DNA from: Roseibium sediminicola
Lineage (GTDB): Bacteria > Pseudomonadota > Alphaproteobacteria > Rhizobiales > Stappiaceae
Direction: 5' to 3'
Length of the DNA stretch: 64,000 nt
Assembly: GCF_023156505.1 (NCBI RefSeq)
Contig: NZ_JALNMJ010000004.1
Location: 248,001-312,000, forward strand
This document shows, piece after piece, positions 25,393 through 34,462 of the stretch; the first letter of the stretch is position 1, and every line of letters starts with the position of its first letter. The position numbers and the translations under genes were made by a program. The notes under the pieces were generated by a model. That model had not been told where the DNA came from, did not search any database, and saw nothing but the letters and a program-made list of their open reading frames with translations.

Positions 25393-26292
25393 CTAGACTT
25401 TCGCGAGTGTCTCCCTGCGCGATGCCCGTTTCTGTTCGTCCAGCATGACGATCAGCGACGCCCCAACAATCACCAGCGCACCCGGCCAGAAGGCTCCACT
25501 TGGCGCAAAGCCAAAGGCGAAGAAACCAACGGCGATGTTGAGCGGCAATTTCAGATGGTCGAAGGGCTGGACGAAGGCCGCGTCCGCCTTCTGATAAGCC
25601 AGCGTCAGCAGGTAATTCGCAATCACCGTCAGCACAGCCGCCCCGGCCAGAAGCCACAGCGCCGGGCCGGAGGGCATGATGCCGCCGTCGCCCAGCGCCA
25701 AAAGCGCATTGACCGGCGTCAGCAGCAATAGCAGGTAGACGGTGATGGAATCGGCTTCTTCGGTCGCGGTGAGTTTCTTGGTGACCAGCGACGTCCCGGC
25801 CCAGAACGCCGCTGCGCCAACCGGAAGCAGCGCGGCCCAGCTGAAGGCTTCCGTCCAGGGCTCCAGGATCACCATGCCGCCGGCAAAGCCGGCAATCGTC
25901 GCCAGCCAGCGCACCGGGCCGACCCGTTCGCCGAAAAACAGCTTCGCACCAATGATCACGAAAAACGGCGAGGTCATCACCAGGGCGATCGCCTGCCAGA
26001 TCTGGACCAGCGACAGCCCGGCAACCCAGAGCTGGATTCCGACAACCGCAAGACCGCCACGCAGGAGATGCCAGCCGAGATGCCGTGTTTTCAGAGCGGA
26101 AAGGCCGCGCCGCAGGACAAACGGCAAGGCAACGAGGAGGCCAAGCGCATACTGCCAGAAAGCGGCCGAAGTCGACGGCACGCCCAGCTGCATGGTCGAG
26201 GCCTGCAGGGCACCGTTGACAAGGGCGAAGGACGCCCCTGCCCCGATCATGGCTAGGGCGGCAAAAAGGGATTTCCGGGAATTGGCCGACAT
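25393..26292 (-). CDS. ribN: RibN-type EamA/DMT riboflavin transporter
   Basis: A 299-aa inner-membrane transporter of the drug/metabolite superfamily, with ten predicted helices in two EamA halves. The sequence alone would only say DMT family. An FMN riboswitch lies immediately upstream on the same strand, which strongly indicates the RibN riboflavin importer described in alphaproteobacteria. The ATG at 26292 (MSANSRKSLF) has AAAGGA about 7 bases upstream; an in-frame GTG at 26358 lies within the leader and is unlikely. Expression should fall when FMN is plentiful. Confidence 0.9.
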   Translation of the reverse strand: MSANSRKSLFAALAMIGAGASFALVNGALQASTMQLGVPSTSAAFWQYALGLLVALPFVLRRGLSALKTRHLGWHLLRGGLAVVGIQLWVAGLSLVQIWQAIALVMTSPFFVIIGAKLFFGERVGPVRWLATIAGFAGGMVILEPWTEAFSWAALLPVGAAAFWAGTSLVTKKLTATEEADSITVYLLLLLTPVNALLALGDGGIMPSGPALWLLAGAAVLTVIANYLLTLAYQKADAAFVQPFDHLKLPLNIAVGFFAFGFAPSGAFWPGALVIVGASLIVMLDEQKRASRRETLAKV

Positions 26293-26384
26293 GGCGCTGT
26301 CCTTTCCGAGTTCGGTTCCGTTTCCAATCAGAACAGTCTCAAAAAGACACGCGACCACAGGCCCCGGCTAAGGTTCTGCAGCCA

Positions 26385-26527
26385 AGTTCTCTCTCATCCG
26401 GACTGTCACCGTCGGCTCCGGCTTCTCACCGGATCTGCTGACCCTTGCAGGTGTCCTTGCAAGGCGCTCGCGGGCTCCAGGTCTCCCTGATACCGCCGGT
26501 GGGGAATTGCACCCCGCCCCGAGAACT
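26385..26527 (-). ncRNA. FMN riboswitch (RFN element) controlling ribN
   Basis: Minus-strand aptamer with all RFN landmarks in order: closing helix AGTTCTC (26521-26527) with GAGAACT (26385-26391); the GGGGCGGGGTG block; ATTCCCCACCGGCGGTA; AGCCCGCGAGCG; GGTCAGCAGATCCGGTGAGA; GCCGGAGCCGACGGT; and ACAGTCCGGATGAGAGA. It lies 92 bp upstream of the ribN start codon. I see no clear downstream terminator stem, so control may be at translation. Confidence 0.96.
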
Positions 26528-26595
26528 GTTCTCAAAAAAATTCAGTATTACTGAAAAAGCGGGAAGGCAATGAAAAACTGCCCGCTCTGAGACCG

Positions 26596-27963
26596 TCAGT
26601 CCGAACACACCCTGTTCCGGCCGGCCTCCTTCGCCCGATAAAGGGCGGCGTCGGCGCGCGCGATGGCCTGGTTGACGGTTTCGCCTTTGCCAACCGTTGC
26701 CACACCGATGCTCACGCGCAGCGGAATGTCCTGCCCTTCATGCAGATGCGGCGTGGCTTCGACCTTGTCGCGAATGGCTTCGGCGATTGTCAGCGCCAGG
26801 TCGGGTGCGCAGTCTTCCAGTAGACAGTAGAATTCCTCGCCACCGGCCCGCGCAAAGATGTGAGGCTGCGCAAGAACTTTGTCGAGCAACCTGACGAGAT
26901 GGCGCAGGGCGGCATCACCGCACGCGTGGCCATGACGGTCATTGACCTGCTTGAAGTGATCAATGTCGATCACAAGAACGGACAGAGGCCTGGACGGGAC
27001 TTGAGCGCGCTCCCATGCCGCGGTTGCAAGTTCAAAGAACCGCCGCCGGTTATAGGCCTCCGTCAGATCGTCCCGCTCGGCCGCTCTCGTCAGCTTTTCT
27101 TCAAGTTTTTTGCGCTCCGTGATATCGAGCATGGCTCCGGCAAGCCCGTTTACCTCACCGCTTGCCGCATCCCTTGTGACCGCCTTGTGAAAGGTCACCG
27201 TCCGGTATTCGCCCGTCGCGAAACGCACCTCCGCATCGTAGATCTGGACACCACCCTCACGCATCAGGGCCTCGTCGGCCTCCTCATAGACCTTTGCCAG
27301 TTCCTCCGGAGCCACGTCATAGACGCTCGAGCCGCGGACCTTCGCCGCCGGCAGTCCGATGAAGCCCTCAAAGGCCTTGTTGCAACCGCTGTAGATACCG
27401 GCCCTGTTCTTGAAAAAGATCGGCGACGGCAGGTTGTCGATGGCGGCCTGCAGCTTGTCCCGTTCAACGGCGATGTCGTGACACCGTTGCCGCAGCGCTT
27501 CCCGTACCCTGCTGAACCTGGTTGCCCGCATCAGCGCGAGCGCGAGCTGTGTCCGGTCCTTGAAGGAAACGACTTCATCTGCTCCGGCGGCGAGCAAAGC
27601 CATTTGCCGATCGCCTGCCAGAACAGCATCGACAACGGCGATCACATACCGGTCGCCGTCGAGCAGCGACGGGTTATCCTGGAGAAAGGCTTCCACATTT
27701 TGGACGACCAGAAGGCAGATCCGGGAGCAGGAAAATCCCTTTGGCCCATTAGGGTCAATGCGTTCGAGTTGATAGCCCTCGGGCATGACCGGCAAGGTCT
27801 TCCCGGCTTCTGCGTAATAGCTGACGACAACCGCCGTATCGCGCGGTTCCGCTGTTTTATCGGACTCCGTCTCAAACATGACAAACCAGGACCTGTTCTC
27901 GTCTGCCCTCTGTTTAAGCAACAGCGATAAATCTGACGTTAAGACAGCTAAATAAAGCCTCAT
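26596..27963 (-). CDS. Degenerate-REC/PAS/GGDEF diguanylate cyclase without I-site
   Basis: A 455-aa signalling protein. Residues about 45-165 resemble a degenerate response-regulator receiver (GADEVVSFKDRTQLALALMRA is like the C-terminal part), with no obvious phosphoacceptor Asp. A PAS domain (about 170-290, ending in MLDITERKKLEEKL) and a GGDEF domain follow. The catalytic signature is GGEEF, but the inhibition site five residues upstream reads AQPH in place of RxxD, so product inhibition is not expected. The start is uncertain between 27963 and the ATG at 27879 (MFETES); neither has a strong ribosome site. It is the next gene upstream of the ribN leader on the same strand. Confidence 0.87.
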   Translation of the reverse strand: MRLYLAVLTSDLSLLLKQRADENRSWFVMFETESDKTAEPRDTAVVVSYYAEAGKTLPVMPEGYQLERIDPNGPKGFSCSRICLLVVQNVEAFLQDNPSLLDGDRYVIAVVDAVLAGDRQMALLAAGADEVVSFKDRTQLALALMRATRFSRVREALRQRCHDIAVERDKLQAAIDNLPSPIFFKNRAGIYSGCNKAFEGFIGLPAAKVRGSSVYDVAPEELAKVYEEADEALMREGGVQIYDAEVRFATGEYRTVTFHKAVTRDAASGEVNGLAGAMLDITERKKLEEKLTRAAERDDLTEAYNRRRFFELATAAWERAQVPSRPLSVLVIDIDHFKQVNDRHGHACGDAALRHLVRLLDKVLAQPHIFARAGGEEFYCLLEDCAPDLALTIAEAIRDKVEATPHLHEGQDIPLRVSIGVATVGKGETVNQAIARADAALYRAKEAGRNRVCSD

Positions 27964-27987
27964 CGTCCCAAGCGTCGCACAGGCGCT

Positions 27988-28665
27988 CTAAGGACGCGCC
28001 ACCAGGCTTTGACAGGCCGTCTGCAGAAACTCTGCGATCTCCATGGGCGTTTCCGCAATCAAAACAGGCTGCTCCGCTTCGAGTTCTTCGCGGCTGCCAT
28101 AGCCCCACAGCACACCGATCCCGGCAACCTCGTTGACATTGGCACCGATGAGATCGTGTTTGCGGTCGCCGATCATGACCGTCTCACCGGCTTGCAGCGC
28201 CTCTTGCCTCAAAATATGAGCAATCAGCTCCGCCTTTGCCGACCGGGCCCCGTCCAGCTCCGAGCCATAAACGGTTCCGAAATACGGCCGCAGTCCGAAA
28301 TGCTCGATGATCGTGCCCGCATAGGCATGGGGCTTGGACGTGCAGACATGCAGCCGCAGCCCGCTCTCTAAAAGGTCTGCCAGCAGCTCGGGAATGCCAT
28401 CGATCAGCGTGTTCTCGTAAAGACCGGTCTTCGTGTAGCGCTCCCGATAGAAGCCGACCGCACGGTCGAGCTCTTTTTTCTCCTCCGTGGCCAATAGAAC
28501 ACGAAAGCTTTCCCAGAGCGGCGGTCCGATGCACCAGCGCAGGTCCTCGGCTGCAACAGCGGAAACGCCCATCTTTTCCAGAGCGTATTGGATGGAGCGG
28601 GTGATGCCTTCGAAAGGATCGGTCAGCGTTCCGTCCAGATCGAACAATACGGTCGTGAATGACAA
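27988..28665 (-). CDS. HAD-superfamily hydrolase (phosphoglycolate-phosphatase-like)
   Basis: A 225-aa haloacid dehalogenase-type phosphatase, subfamily IA. Motif I is VLFDLDGTLTD (nucleophile Asp), motif II VCTSKP, motif III the Lys of RSAKAELI, and motif IV MIGDRKHDLIGA. The cap domain is the usual four-helix insert. The substrate is unknown; the length and cap fit phosphoglycolate or sugar-phosphate phosphatases. It lies 24 bp upstream of the diguanylate cyclase gene. Confidence 0.9.
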   Translation of the reverse strand: MSFTTVLFDLDGTLTDPFEGITRSIQYALEKMGVSAVAAEDLRWCIGPPLWESFRVLLATEEKKELDRAVGFYRERYTKTGLYENTLIDGIPELLADLLESGLRLHVCTSKPHAYAGTIIEHFGLRPYFGTVYGSELDGARSAKAELIAHILRQEALQAGETVMIGDRKHDLIGANVNEVAGIGVLWGYGSREELEAEQPVLIAETPMEIAEFLQTACQSLVARP

Positions 28666-28682
28666 ACCATTCCCTCCAGGCC

Positions 28683-28721
28683 AAAAAACAAACGGCCCGC
28701 ACCTTCAGGTAACGGGCCGCC
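28683..28721 (-). terminator. Intrinsic terminator after pccA
   Basis: On the minus strand, CGGCCCG and CGGGCCG arms (28713-28719 and 28693-28699) enclose a 13-base loop and are followed by TTTGTTTTTT. It lies between the stop of pccA and the HAD gene. Confidence 0.85.
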
Positions 28722-28757
28722 GCACTATCGATGGTTCCAGACCACTGTCAATCCGGC

Positions 28758-30770
28758 TCAGGAAAACTCCATGATCACGGCGTCGACCGCGAGACTGTCG
28801 CCCGGCTTGGCCTTGATGGCGGTCACCGTGCAGTCCCGCTCGGCGCGCAGCACGTTTTCCATCTTCATGGCTTCGACAACGGCAAGCTGCTCGCCTGCCT
28901 TGACCTCCTGGCCCTCGCTGACCGCAATCGACACGACCAGACCCGGCATCGGGCAGAGAAGCATCTTTGAGGTATCCGGCGGCAGTTTTTCAGGCATCAG
29001 CTGGTCAAGCTCGGCAATCCGCGGCGTCATCACCTTGGCAACGACGGAATAGCCCTGCCAGTCGAGCCGGTAACCACCCCTCACCTTGCGCACCTGAACC
29101 GTGACGGTTCGGGACCCGACCTTGCCGGACCACATCGGATCGCCCGGTGCCCAATCGGCCTCCACATTCATGACCGGACCATCGCCGATGGCCACGTCTA
29201 TTTCGACCGGTGTGCCGGGATAACCCGCTGCCAGCCGGATCGGCACATAGGTCTTGTCCAGCTTGATGACCCAGTCCTCGCGGATCGCACCGGAGTGCGG
29301 CCGCAGACGTCCCGGCAGGTGGTCAAGCCGCTCGCGCTCGAGCGCGCCCATGGACAGGGTCACCGCGGCAAGAACCGCATAGGCTTCGGCGTCCGGGACC
29401 GCCGGTGCGAAGCCGTCCGGATATTCGTCGGCAATGAAGCTGGTGGCCAGATCGCCGGAACGCCAGCGCGGATGGTTCATCAGCGCGGTCAGGAAGGGCA
29501 CATTGTGCTGAATGCCGTCGACATAGAAGGCGTCCAGGGCCGAACTCATGGCATCAATCGCCTCCGCCCGCGTCGGTGCGTGGGTGATCAGCTTGGCGAT
29601 CATCGGGTCGTAGAACATCGAGATTTCCGAGCCCTCGACCACGCCGGTATCGTTACGCACGGTCACCGCATCGGTTGTCATTTCCTCCGGCGGCCGGTAA
29701 CGCACCAGCCGGCCGATGGAAGGCAGGAAATTCCGGTAGGGATCTTCCGCATAGATGCGGCTTTCCACGGACCAGCCGTTCAGCTTGACGTCACCCTGCT
29801 TCAGCTGCAGCTGTTCGCCTGCGGCCACGCGGATCATCTGCTCCACCAGGTCGACCCCGGTGATCAGCTCGGTGACCGGGTGTTCCACCTGCAGGCGGGT
29901 GTTCATTTCCAGGAAGAAAAAGCTCTTGTCCTGCCCGGCGACGAACTCGACGGTGCCGGCGCTGTCATAGTCGACGGCCTTGGCCAGCGCGACCGCCTGT
30001 TCTCCCATCAGCCGGCGGGTTTCCTCATCGAGCAGCGGCGACGGCGCTTCCTCGATGACTTTCTGGTTGCGGCGCTGGATCGAGCATTCACGCTCGCCGA
30101 GATAGATCGCGTTGCCGTGCTTGTCGCCCAGCACCTGGATCTCGATATGGCGCGGGTTCTCGATGAACTTCTCGATGAACACCCGGTCGTCGCCGAACGA
30201 GGACGCGGCTTCGGACTTGGAGCGGGCATAACCGTCACGGACTTCATCGGCATTCCAGGCAATGCGCATCCCCTTGCCGCCGCCGCCTGCCGAGGCCTTG
30301 ATCATGACCGGATAGCCGATGTCCTCGGCGATCTCGACCGCCTGGTCCGGCGTCTCGATCACACCGAGATAGCCGGGTACCGTGCTGACATTGGCGTCGT
30401 TGGCGAATTTCTTTGATTCGATCTTGTCGCCCATGGCCTCGATGGCGCGCGGATTCGGACCGATCCAGACAATGCCCTCCTTGGCCAATGCTTCCGGGAA
30501 GCTGGCCCGTTCGGACAAGAAGCCATAGCCCGGATGAACCGCTTCGGCGCCGGTTTCCTTGCACGCGGCGATGATCTTGTCGGCGATGAGGTAAGACTCG
30601 GCGGCTGCCGCCGGACCGATATGCACTGCCTCATCCGCCATTTCGACATGAAGCGCCTCTCGGTCGGCGTCGGAATAGACGGCGACCGTCTTGATGCCCA
30701 TGCGGCGCGCGGTCTTGATGACCCGGCACGCAATCTCACCACGGTTGGCGACAAGTATTTTCGAGAACAT
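28758..30770 (-). CDS. pccA: Propionyl-CoA carboxylase alpha (biotin-carboxylase/biotin-carrier) subunit
   Basis: A 670-aa protein. The biotin carboxylase domain (about 1-450) has the ATP-grasp motif KASAGGGGKGMRI and the bicarbonate/biotin signatures YLGERECSIQRR and FLEMNTRLQVEHPVTE. A linker region (about 500-600) precedes the biotinyl domain with biotinylated Lys636 in EAMKMEN. It carboxylates biotin with ATP and bicarbonate; the beta subunit at 32582-34114 then carboxylates propionyl-CoA to methylmalonyl-CoA. Pairing with pccB nearby and the MFSKILVANRG start support PCC over methylcrotonyl-CoA carboxylase. Confidence 0.93.
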   Translation of the reverse strand: MFSKILVANRGEIACRVIKTARRMGIKTVAVYSDADREALHVEMADEAVHIGPAAAAESYLIADKIIAACKETGAEAVHPGYGFLSERASFPEALAKEGIVWIGPNPRAIEAMGDKIESKKFANDANVSTVPGYLGVIETPDQAVEIAEDIGYPVMIKASAGGGGKGMRIAWNADEVRDGYARSKSEAASSFGDDRVFIEKFIENPRHIEIQVLGDKHGNAIYLGERECSIQRRNQKVIEEAPSPLLDEETRRLMGEQAVALAKAVDYDSAGTVEFVAGQDKSFFFLEMNTRLQVEHPVTELITGVDLVEQMIRVAAGEQLQLKQGDVKLNGWSVESRIYAEDPYRNFLPSIGRLVRYRPPEEMTTDAVTVRNDTGVVEGSEISMFYDPMIAKLITHAPTRAEAIDAMSSALDAFYVDGIQHNVPFLTALMNHPRWRSGDLATSFIADEYPDGFAPAVPDAEAYAVLAAVTLSMGALERERLDHLPGRLRPHSGAIREDWVIKLDKTYVPIRLAAGYPGTPVEIDVAIGDGPVMNVEADWAPGDPMWSGKVGSRTVTVQVRKVRGGYRLDWQGYSVVAKVMTPRIAELDQLMPEKLPPDTSKMLLCPMPGLVVSIAVSEGQEVKAGEQLAVVEAMKMENVLRAERDCTVTAIKAKPGDSLAVDAVIMEFS

Positions 30771-30973
30771 GAATTTCCACCCGGCTGGATCGTTTTGCTT
30801 TTTGTAGGCCTCCCCTCAGGGCCGCGCAACTTATCCAAAGGGCGAGACGTCTTTTTGCCGATTCGGCACGACTCTTGCCCGATCATCCCCTTATTGACGG
30901 AAAGAGAGAGGCAAAACCGGCGGCAACTCTGCCGTTTATCTGAATATTAAGAAAGCTATTGCAGGAATTACGG

Positions 30974-31471
30974 ATGAAAAAGGGGAAGAGCCGCATGATA
31001 AGTCGCTTCACAAGTGTGTTTCTTGCTGGCGCAATGCTGTCGACCGCAAGCCTTGCGGACACGATCGGCAAATGGAACCGTGGCGAGATCAACGGTTTTA
31101 CACGCTACTGGACCGGCAACAAAGAGGGCGCAAGTTTTGTGGTTTGGTGCCATCCGGAGCGGAAGGTCAACGGCACCTTGCTGCATATCGAGATCGGCGG
31201 ACATACCCCAACCCCGAACACCCGGATCAAGCTGATCATGGATCAGGAGATTCTGGAACTGCCCGTCAACGCACAGGGCTACATAGACAGCGGCTGCGCG
31301 ACCTGTTCCGACAGTTTCGGCTATGTCTGGCACAAGCTGCGCGCGTCTCACACCCTGGCGGTCAAATTTCACGACAACCGCTATGCTGGCTTTTCCTTGA
31401 GAGGTGCGCGGCAAATCCTGCCAGGTCCCGTCTGTCCGACTGACTGGCAGAAAAAGAACCCGAACAGTTAG
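30974..31471 (+). CDS. Secreted Cys-containing protein, paralogue A of a tandem pair
   Basis: A 165-aa protein with a signal peptide (about 1-27, cleavage after SLA). It shares a clear pattern with the next gene: GKWxxxxxxGxxRYWTxNxxGAxFxxWC, GYI...C..CSD, YxWHxLRxS, then RYAGFSLxGxRxI and a final VC. Four Cys are conserved between the two, suggesting disulfides in the periplasm. No family is recognised. The ATG at 30974 has AGGA about 7 bases upstream. It is transcribed opposite to the pcc genes. Confidence 0.75.
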   Translation: MKKGKSRMISRFTSVFLAGAMLSTASLADTIGKWNRGEINGFTRYWTGNKEGASFVVWCHPERKVNGTLLHIEIGGHTPTPNTRIKLIMDQEILELPVNAQGYIDSGCATCSDSFGYVWHKLRASHTLAVKFHDNRYAGFSLRGARQILPGPVCPTDWQKKNPNS

Positions 31472-31584
31472 CGCCCTCGCTGTTTCTTCCGGCCGAACCC
31501 GGCAGCGACCGATAAAAGTTCAAATTTTAAGTATTTCTTAGAGACACCCTGCAATTCTGTCATTGACAGATTTGGGTAGGGCAA

Positions 31585-32052
31585 ATGCTGAAGGTTTCTC
31601 TATTTTTCGCGGCGCTATTGATCGCGGCGTCCCCCTTGCAAGCTGCTGAACAGGGCAAGTGGCACAACGATTCCGCCCATGGGTACGAGCGCTATTGGAC
31701 CGTGAACTCAACGGGTGCGCGCTTTACCATCTGGTGCCCACCCAACCACGATGCGCGCGGCGCGCTGATCGGCATCGATATCAAGGGGCAGCGTCCTTCA
31801 CCGGACTCGCTGGTCAGGGTCGAACTGGACCACAAGCTGGTGAAGTTCAAGGTCGGTCCCGACGGCTATATCCGCAACGATTGCCCTGCTTGCAGCGATA
31901 ACCTGACCTATTTCTGGCACCGCCTGCGCTCTTCCGTGAGATTCAAGGTCCAGTTCGAGGACCGGCGCTACGCCGGCTTTTCGCTCAAGGGCGTTCGCGA
32001 AGTCACACCGCACTCGGTCTGCGCAAGCCAGCTGGCTCATAACAGCCAATAA
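31585..32052 (+). CDS. Secreted Cys-containing protein, paralogue B of a tandem pair
   Basis: A 155-aa protein with a signal peptide (residues 1-20, cleavage after LQA). It is homologous along its length to the gene 113 bp upstream: AEQGKWHNDSAHGYERYWT against DTIGKWNRGEINGFTRYWT, DCPACSDNLTYFWHRLR against GCATCSDSFGYVWHKLR, and RRYAGFSLKGVRE against NRYAGFSLRGARQ. The four Cys are kept while the rest has diverged, which points to an old duplication with a maintained fold. The function is unknown. Confidence 0.75.
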   Translation: MLKVSLFFAALLIAASPLQAAEQGKWHNDSAHGYERYWTVNSTGARFTIWCPPNHDARGALIGIDIKGQRPSPDSLVRVELDHKLVKFKVGPDGYIRNDCPACSDNLTYFWHRLRSSVRFKVQFEDRRYAGFSLKGVREVTPHSVCASQLAHNSQ

Positions 32053-32223
32053 TCGGGATTTTCCGGTCCAATCCCGCGTTCAAGTGCTCCGGGTCACAAT
32101 TCCGCGTGCCCAATCATCGCATACTGGCGCTCATGATTTCCCCACGGGTAATATCATGCCTGGAAGCCTGGCTGCTCTTGGCCGGAGTTCCGGACAGATG
32201 ACCCGACGGACCAGGAGGCATCG

Positions 32224-32538
32224 ATGCGAAAATTTCACTTTCTATCAGCGGCGTTCGTTCTGGCGGGCCTTGCCATGACGACGGCCGCGGAAGCACGGCC
32301 CGACTTGCGCCGCATGACCTGTGCCCAGGCGCAGCAAATGGTGGCACAGCATGGCGCCGTCGTGTTCACAACGGGTCAGCACACCTATTCGATGTTCGTT
32401 TCGAACCTGAGCTACTGCGACCGCAACCAGGTGCTGTTCACCCAATACGGCCAGACCCGCGACGCCCGCCGGTGCCCGGTTGCCTATGAATGCCGGGAAC
32501 CGCTGTTCCCGCGCGGCGGCTTCAACCGCTGGGATTGA
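32224..32538 (+). CDS. Small secreted Cys protein of unknown function
   Basis: A 104-aa protein with a signal peptide (about 1-23, cleavage after AEA). The mature part has four Cys (MTCAQAQ, LSYCDRN, RRCPVAYEC) and a hydrophobic/aromatic middle (VVFTTGQHTYSMFVSNLSY). It is unrelated to the tandem pair upstream. It converges on pccB, 43 bp from that gene's stop. No family name is recognised by me. Confidence 0.7.
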   Translation: MRKFHFLSAAFVLAGLAMTTAAEARPDLRRMTCAQAQQMVAQHGAVVFTTGQHTYSMFVSNLSYCDRNQVLFTQYGQTRDARRCPVAYECREPLFPRGGFNRWD

Positions 32539-32581
32539 CCCCACGAGGGTCAGTTCCAGCGGTAATGGGCCGTGTAATCGT

Positions 32582-34114
32582 TCAAAGAGGGATGTTGTCG
32601 TGCTTTTTCCAGGGCGTCTCCGCCGTCTTGGAGCGCAGCAGCGCCAGTGCCTTGGCGACCCGGCGGCGGGTTGAATGCGGCCGGATGACATCGTCGATAT
32701 AGCCGCGTTCCGCCGCCACGAAGGGATTGGCGAACCGGTCCTCGTAATCCTTGGTGCGCTTGGCGATCTTGTCCTTGTCGGCAAGTTCCGAGCGGTACAG
32801 GATCTCGACCGCGCCCTTGGCGCCCATCACCGCGATCTCGGCCGACGGCCAGGCATAGTTGATGTCGCCGCGGATGTGCTTCGAGCTCATCACGTCATAG
32901 GCGCCGCCATAGGCCTTGCGGGTGATCACGGTGATTTTCGGCACCGTCGCTTCCGCGTAGGCGAACAGCAGTTTGGCGCCGTGCTTGATCAGGCCGCCAT
33001 ATTCCTGCGCGGTGCCCGGCAGAAAGCCCGGAACGTCGACATAGGTCACGATCGGAATGCCGAAACAGTCGCAGAAGCGCACGAACCGCGCCGCCTTGCG
33101 GCTGGCATCGGAATCCAGAACCCCGGCCAGAACCATCGGCTGGTTGGCGACGATGCCCACCGTGCGTCCCTCGATGCGGCCGAAACCGGTGAGGATGTTG
33201 CCGGCGAAACTGCCCTGGATCTCGTAGAAGTCGCCTTCGTCGACGGTCTTCAAGACAAGCTCCTTCATGTCGTAGGGCTTGTTCGGATTGTCCGGGATCA
33301 GCGTGTCGAGGCTGGTGTCGATCCGCTCCGGATCATCGTAGTTGGTCAGTTCGGGCAGATCCGCCTGATTGTTCATCGGCAGGAAGTCGATCAGCCGCCG
33401 CATCTCCTGCAGGGCTTCCACGTCGTTGTCGAAGGCGCCGTCCGCGATGGAGGATTTGGTTGTGTGGATCGAGGCGCCGCCGAGTTCTTCCGCCGTCACC
33501 GTCTCATTGGTCACGGTCTTGACCACGTCCGGACCGGTGACGAACATATAGGACGTGTCGCGGACCATGAAGATGAAGTCGGTCATGGCCGGTGAATAGA
33601 CGTCGCCGCCCGCGCAGGGCCCCATGATCAGCGAAATCTGCGGAATGACGCCGGAGGCCAGCACATTGCGCTGGAACACTTCGCCATAGCCACCCAACGC
33701 CGCAACGCCTTCCTGGATGCGGGCGCCGCCCGCGTCGAACAGGCCGATGATCGGAGCCCGGTTCTGCAGGGCCATGTCCTGAAGCTTGGTGATCTTTTCC
33801 GCGTGGGTCTCAGACAGGGATCCGCCGAAGACGGTGAAGTCCTTGGAAAAGACGTAAACGGTTCGGCCATTGACCGTGCCCCAGCCGGTCACAACCCCGT
33901 CGCCCGGGATGTGCTGCTCCTCCATGCCGAAATCGGTGCAGCGATGCTGCTTGAACATGTCGAACTCTTCGAAGGAGCCCTCGTCCAGGAGAATCTCTAT
34001 GCGTTCGCGCGCCGTCAGCTTGCCTTTGCTGTGCTGTGCATCGATACGGCGCTGCCCGCCACCCAGCCGGGCCGTCTCCCGGCGCTGTTCCAATTCGGCC
34101 AGAACTTCTTTCAT
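32582..34114 (-). CDS. pccB: Propionyl-CoA carboxylase beta (carboxyltransferase) subunit
   Basis: A 510-aa carboxyltransferase that transfers the carboxyl group from biotin to propionyl-CoA, feeding the methylmalonyl-CoA route to succinyl-CoA. The two crotonase-like halves carry the oxyanion-hole glycines ([39 protein letters not shown]) and the acyl-CoA motif [17 protein letters not shown]. The ATG at 34114 has GGAGG about 6 bases upstream. The open frame extends to 34489, but that part has no homologous look. It lies 1.8 kb from pccA on the same strand, with three opposite-strand genes between. Confidence 0.93.
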   Translation of the reverse strand: MKEVLAELEQRRETARLGGGQRRIDAQHSKGKLTARERIEILLDEGSFEEFDMFKQHRCTDFGMEEQHIPGDGVVTGWGTVNGRTVYVFSKDFTVFGGSLSETHAEKITKLQDMALQNRAPIIGLFDAGGARIQEGVAALGGYGEVFQRNVLASGVIPQISLIMGPCAGGDVYSPAMTDFIFMVRDTSYMFVTGPDVVKTVTNETVTAEELGGASIHTTKSSIADGAFDNDVEALQEMRRLIDFLPMNNQADLPELTNYDDPERIDTSLDTLIPDNPNKPYDMKELVLKTVDEGDFYEIQGSFAGNILTGFGRIEGRTVGIVANQPMVLAGVLDSDASRKAARFVRFCDCFGIPIVTYVDVPGFLPGTAQEYGGLIKHGAKLLFAYAEATVPKITVITRKAYGGAYDVMSSKHIRGDINYAWPSAEIAVMGAKGAVEILYRSELADKDKIAKRTKDYEDRFANPFVAAERGYIDDVIRPHSTRRRVAKALALLRSKTAETPWKKHDNIPL

Positions 34115-34462
34115 CCGGTCCTCCCAATATTCACTTGCTGAGGGCGTACCATGATCGCTCAAAAGTGCATAGTCAGCACATGGGCTTAAGGGAAAGCCTG
34201 TCGAGGGCACGGCGCTCGAACCGCATTCCCCGAAGGGCGCTGGTGGAGAACGCTCAATAAGGTGATCCCCATCACATTCCCGCCGATTTCCGTCCGTTGG
34301 GCCCCGGGTTCGCTTTGCCTCCCAAGCATTCTGACGTAGCGTGATCTCATTAGCCATTAGGACGATTTCGTCGCGGCACACAGGCCCGTTCCAGCAGTCC
34401 GCCCTGTCGATCGGGACATGACACTGCAAGCCGGGACCGCATTCTTCTGTCGGAGTACAAGC
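34115..34462. other. 348-bp divergent intergenic region, no gene seen
   Basis: It lies between the starts of pccB (minus) and the OmpA-fold gene (plus), so it should hold both promoters. I found no RNA gene, repeat or obvious operator in it. Confidence 0.4.

Noticed and set aside
26426-26608. 60-codon frame on the minus strand
   Set aside because: It lies inside the FMN riboswitch and contains none of the features of a gene.
29295-30416. Long open frame (373 codons) antisense to pccA
   Set aside because: It is an exact shadow of a conserved carboxylase. GC-rich third positions on the coding strand keep the opposite frame open. No start site or family motif is seen.
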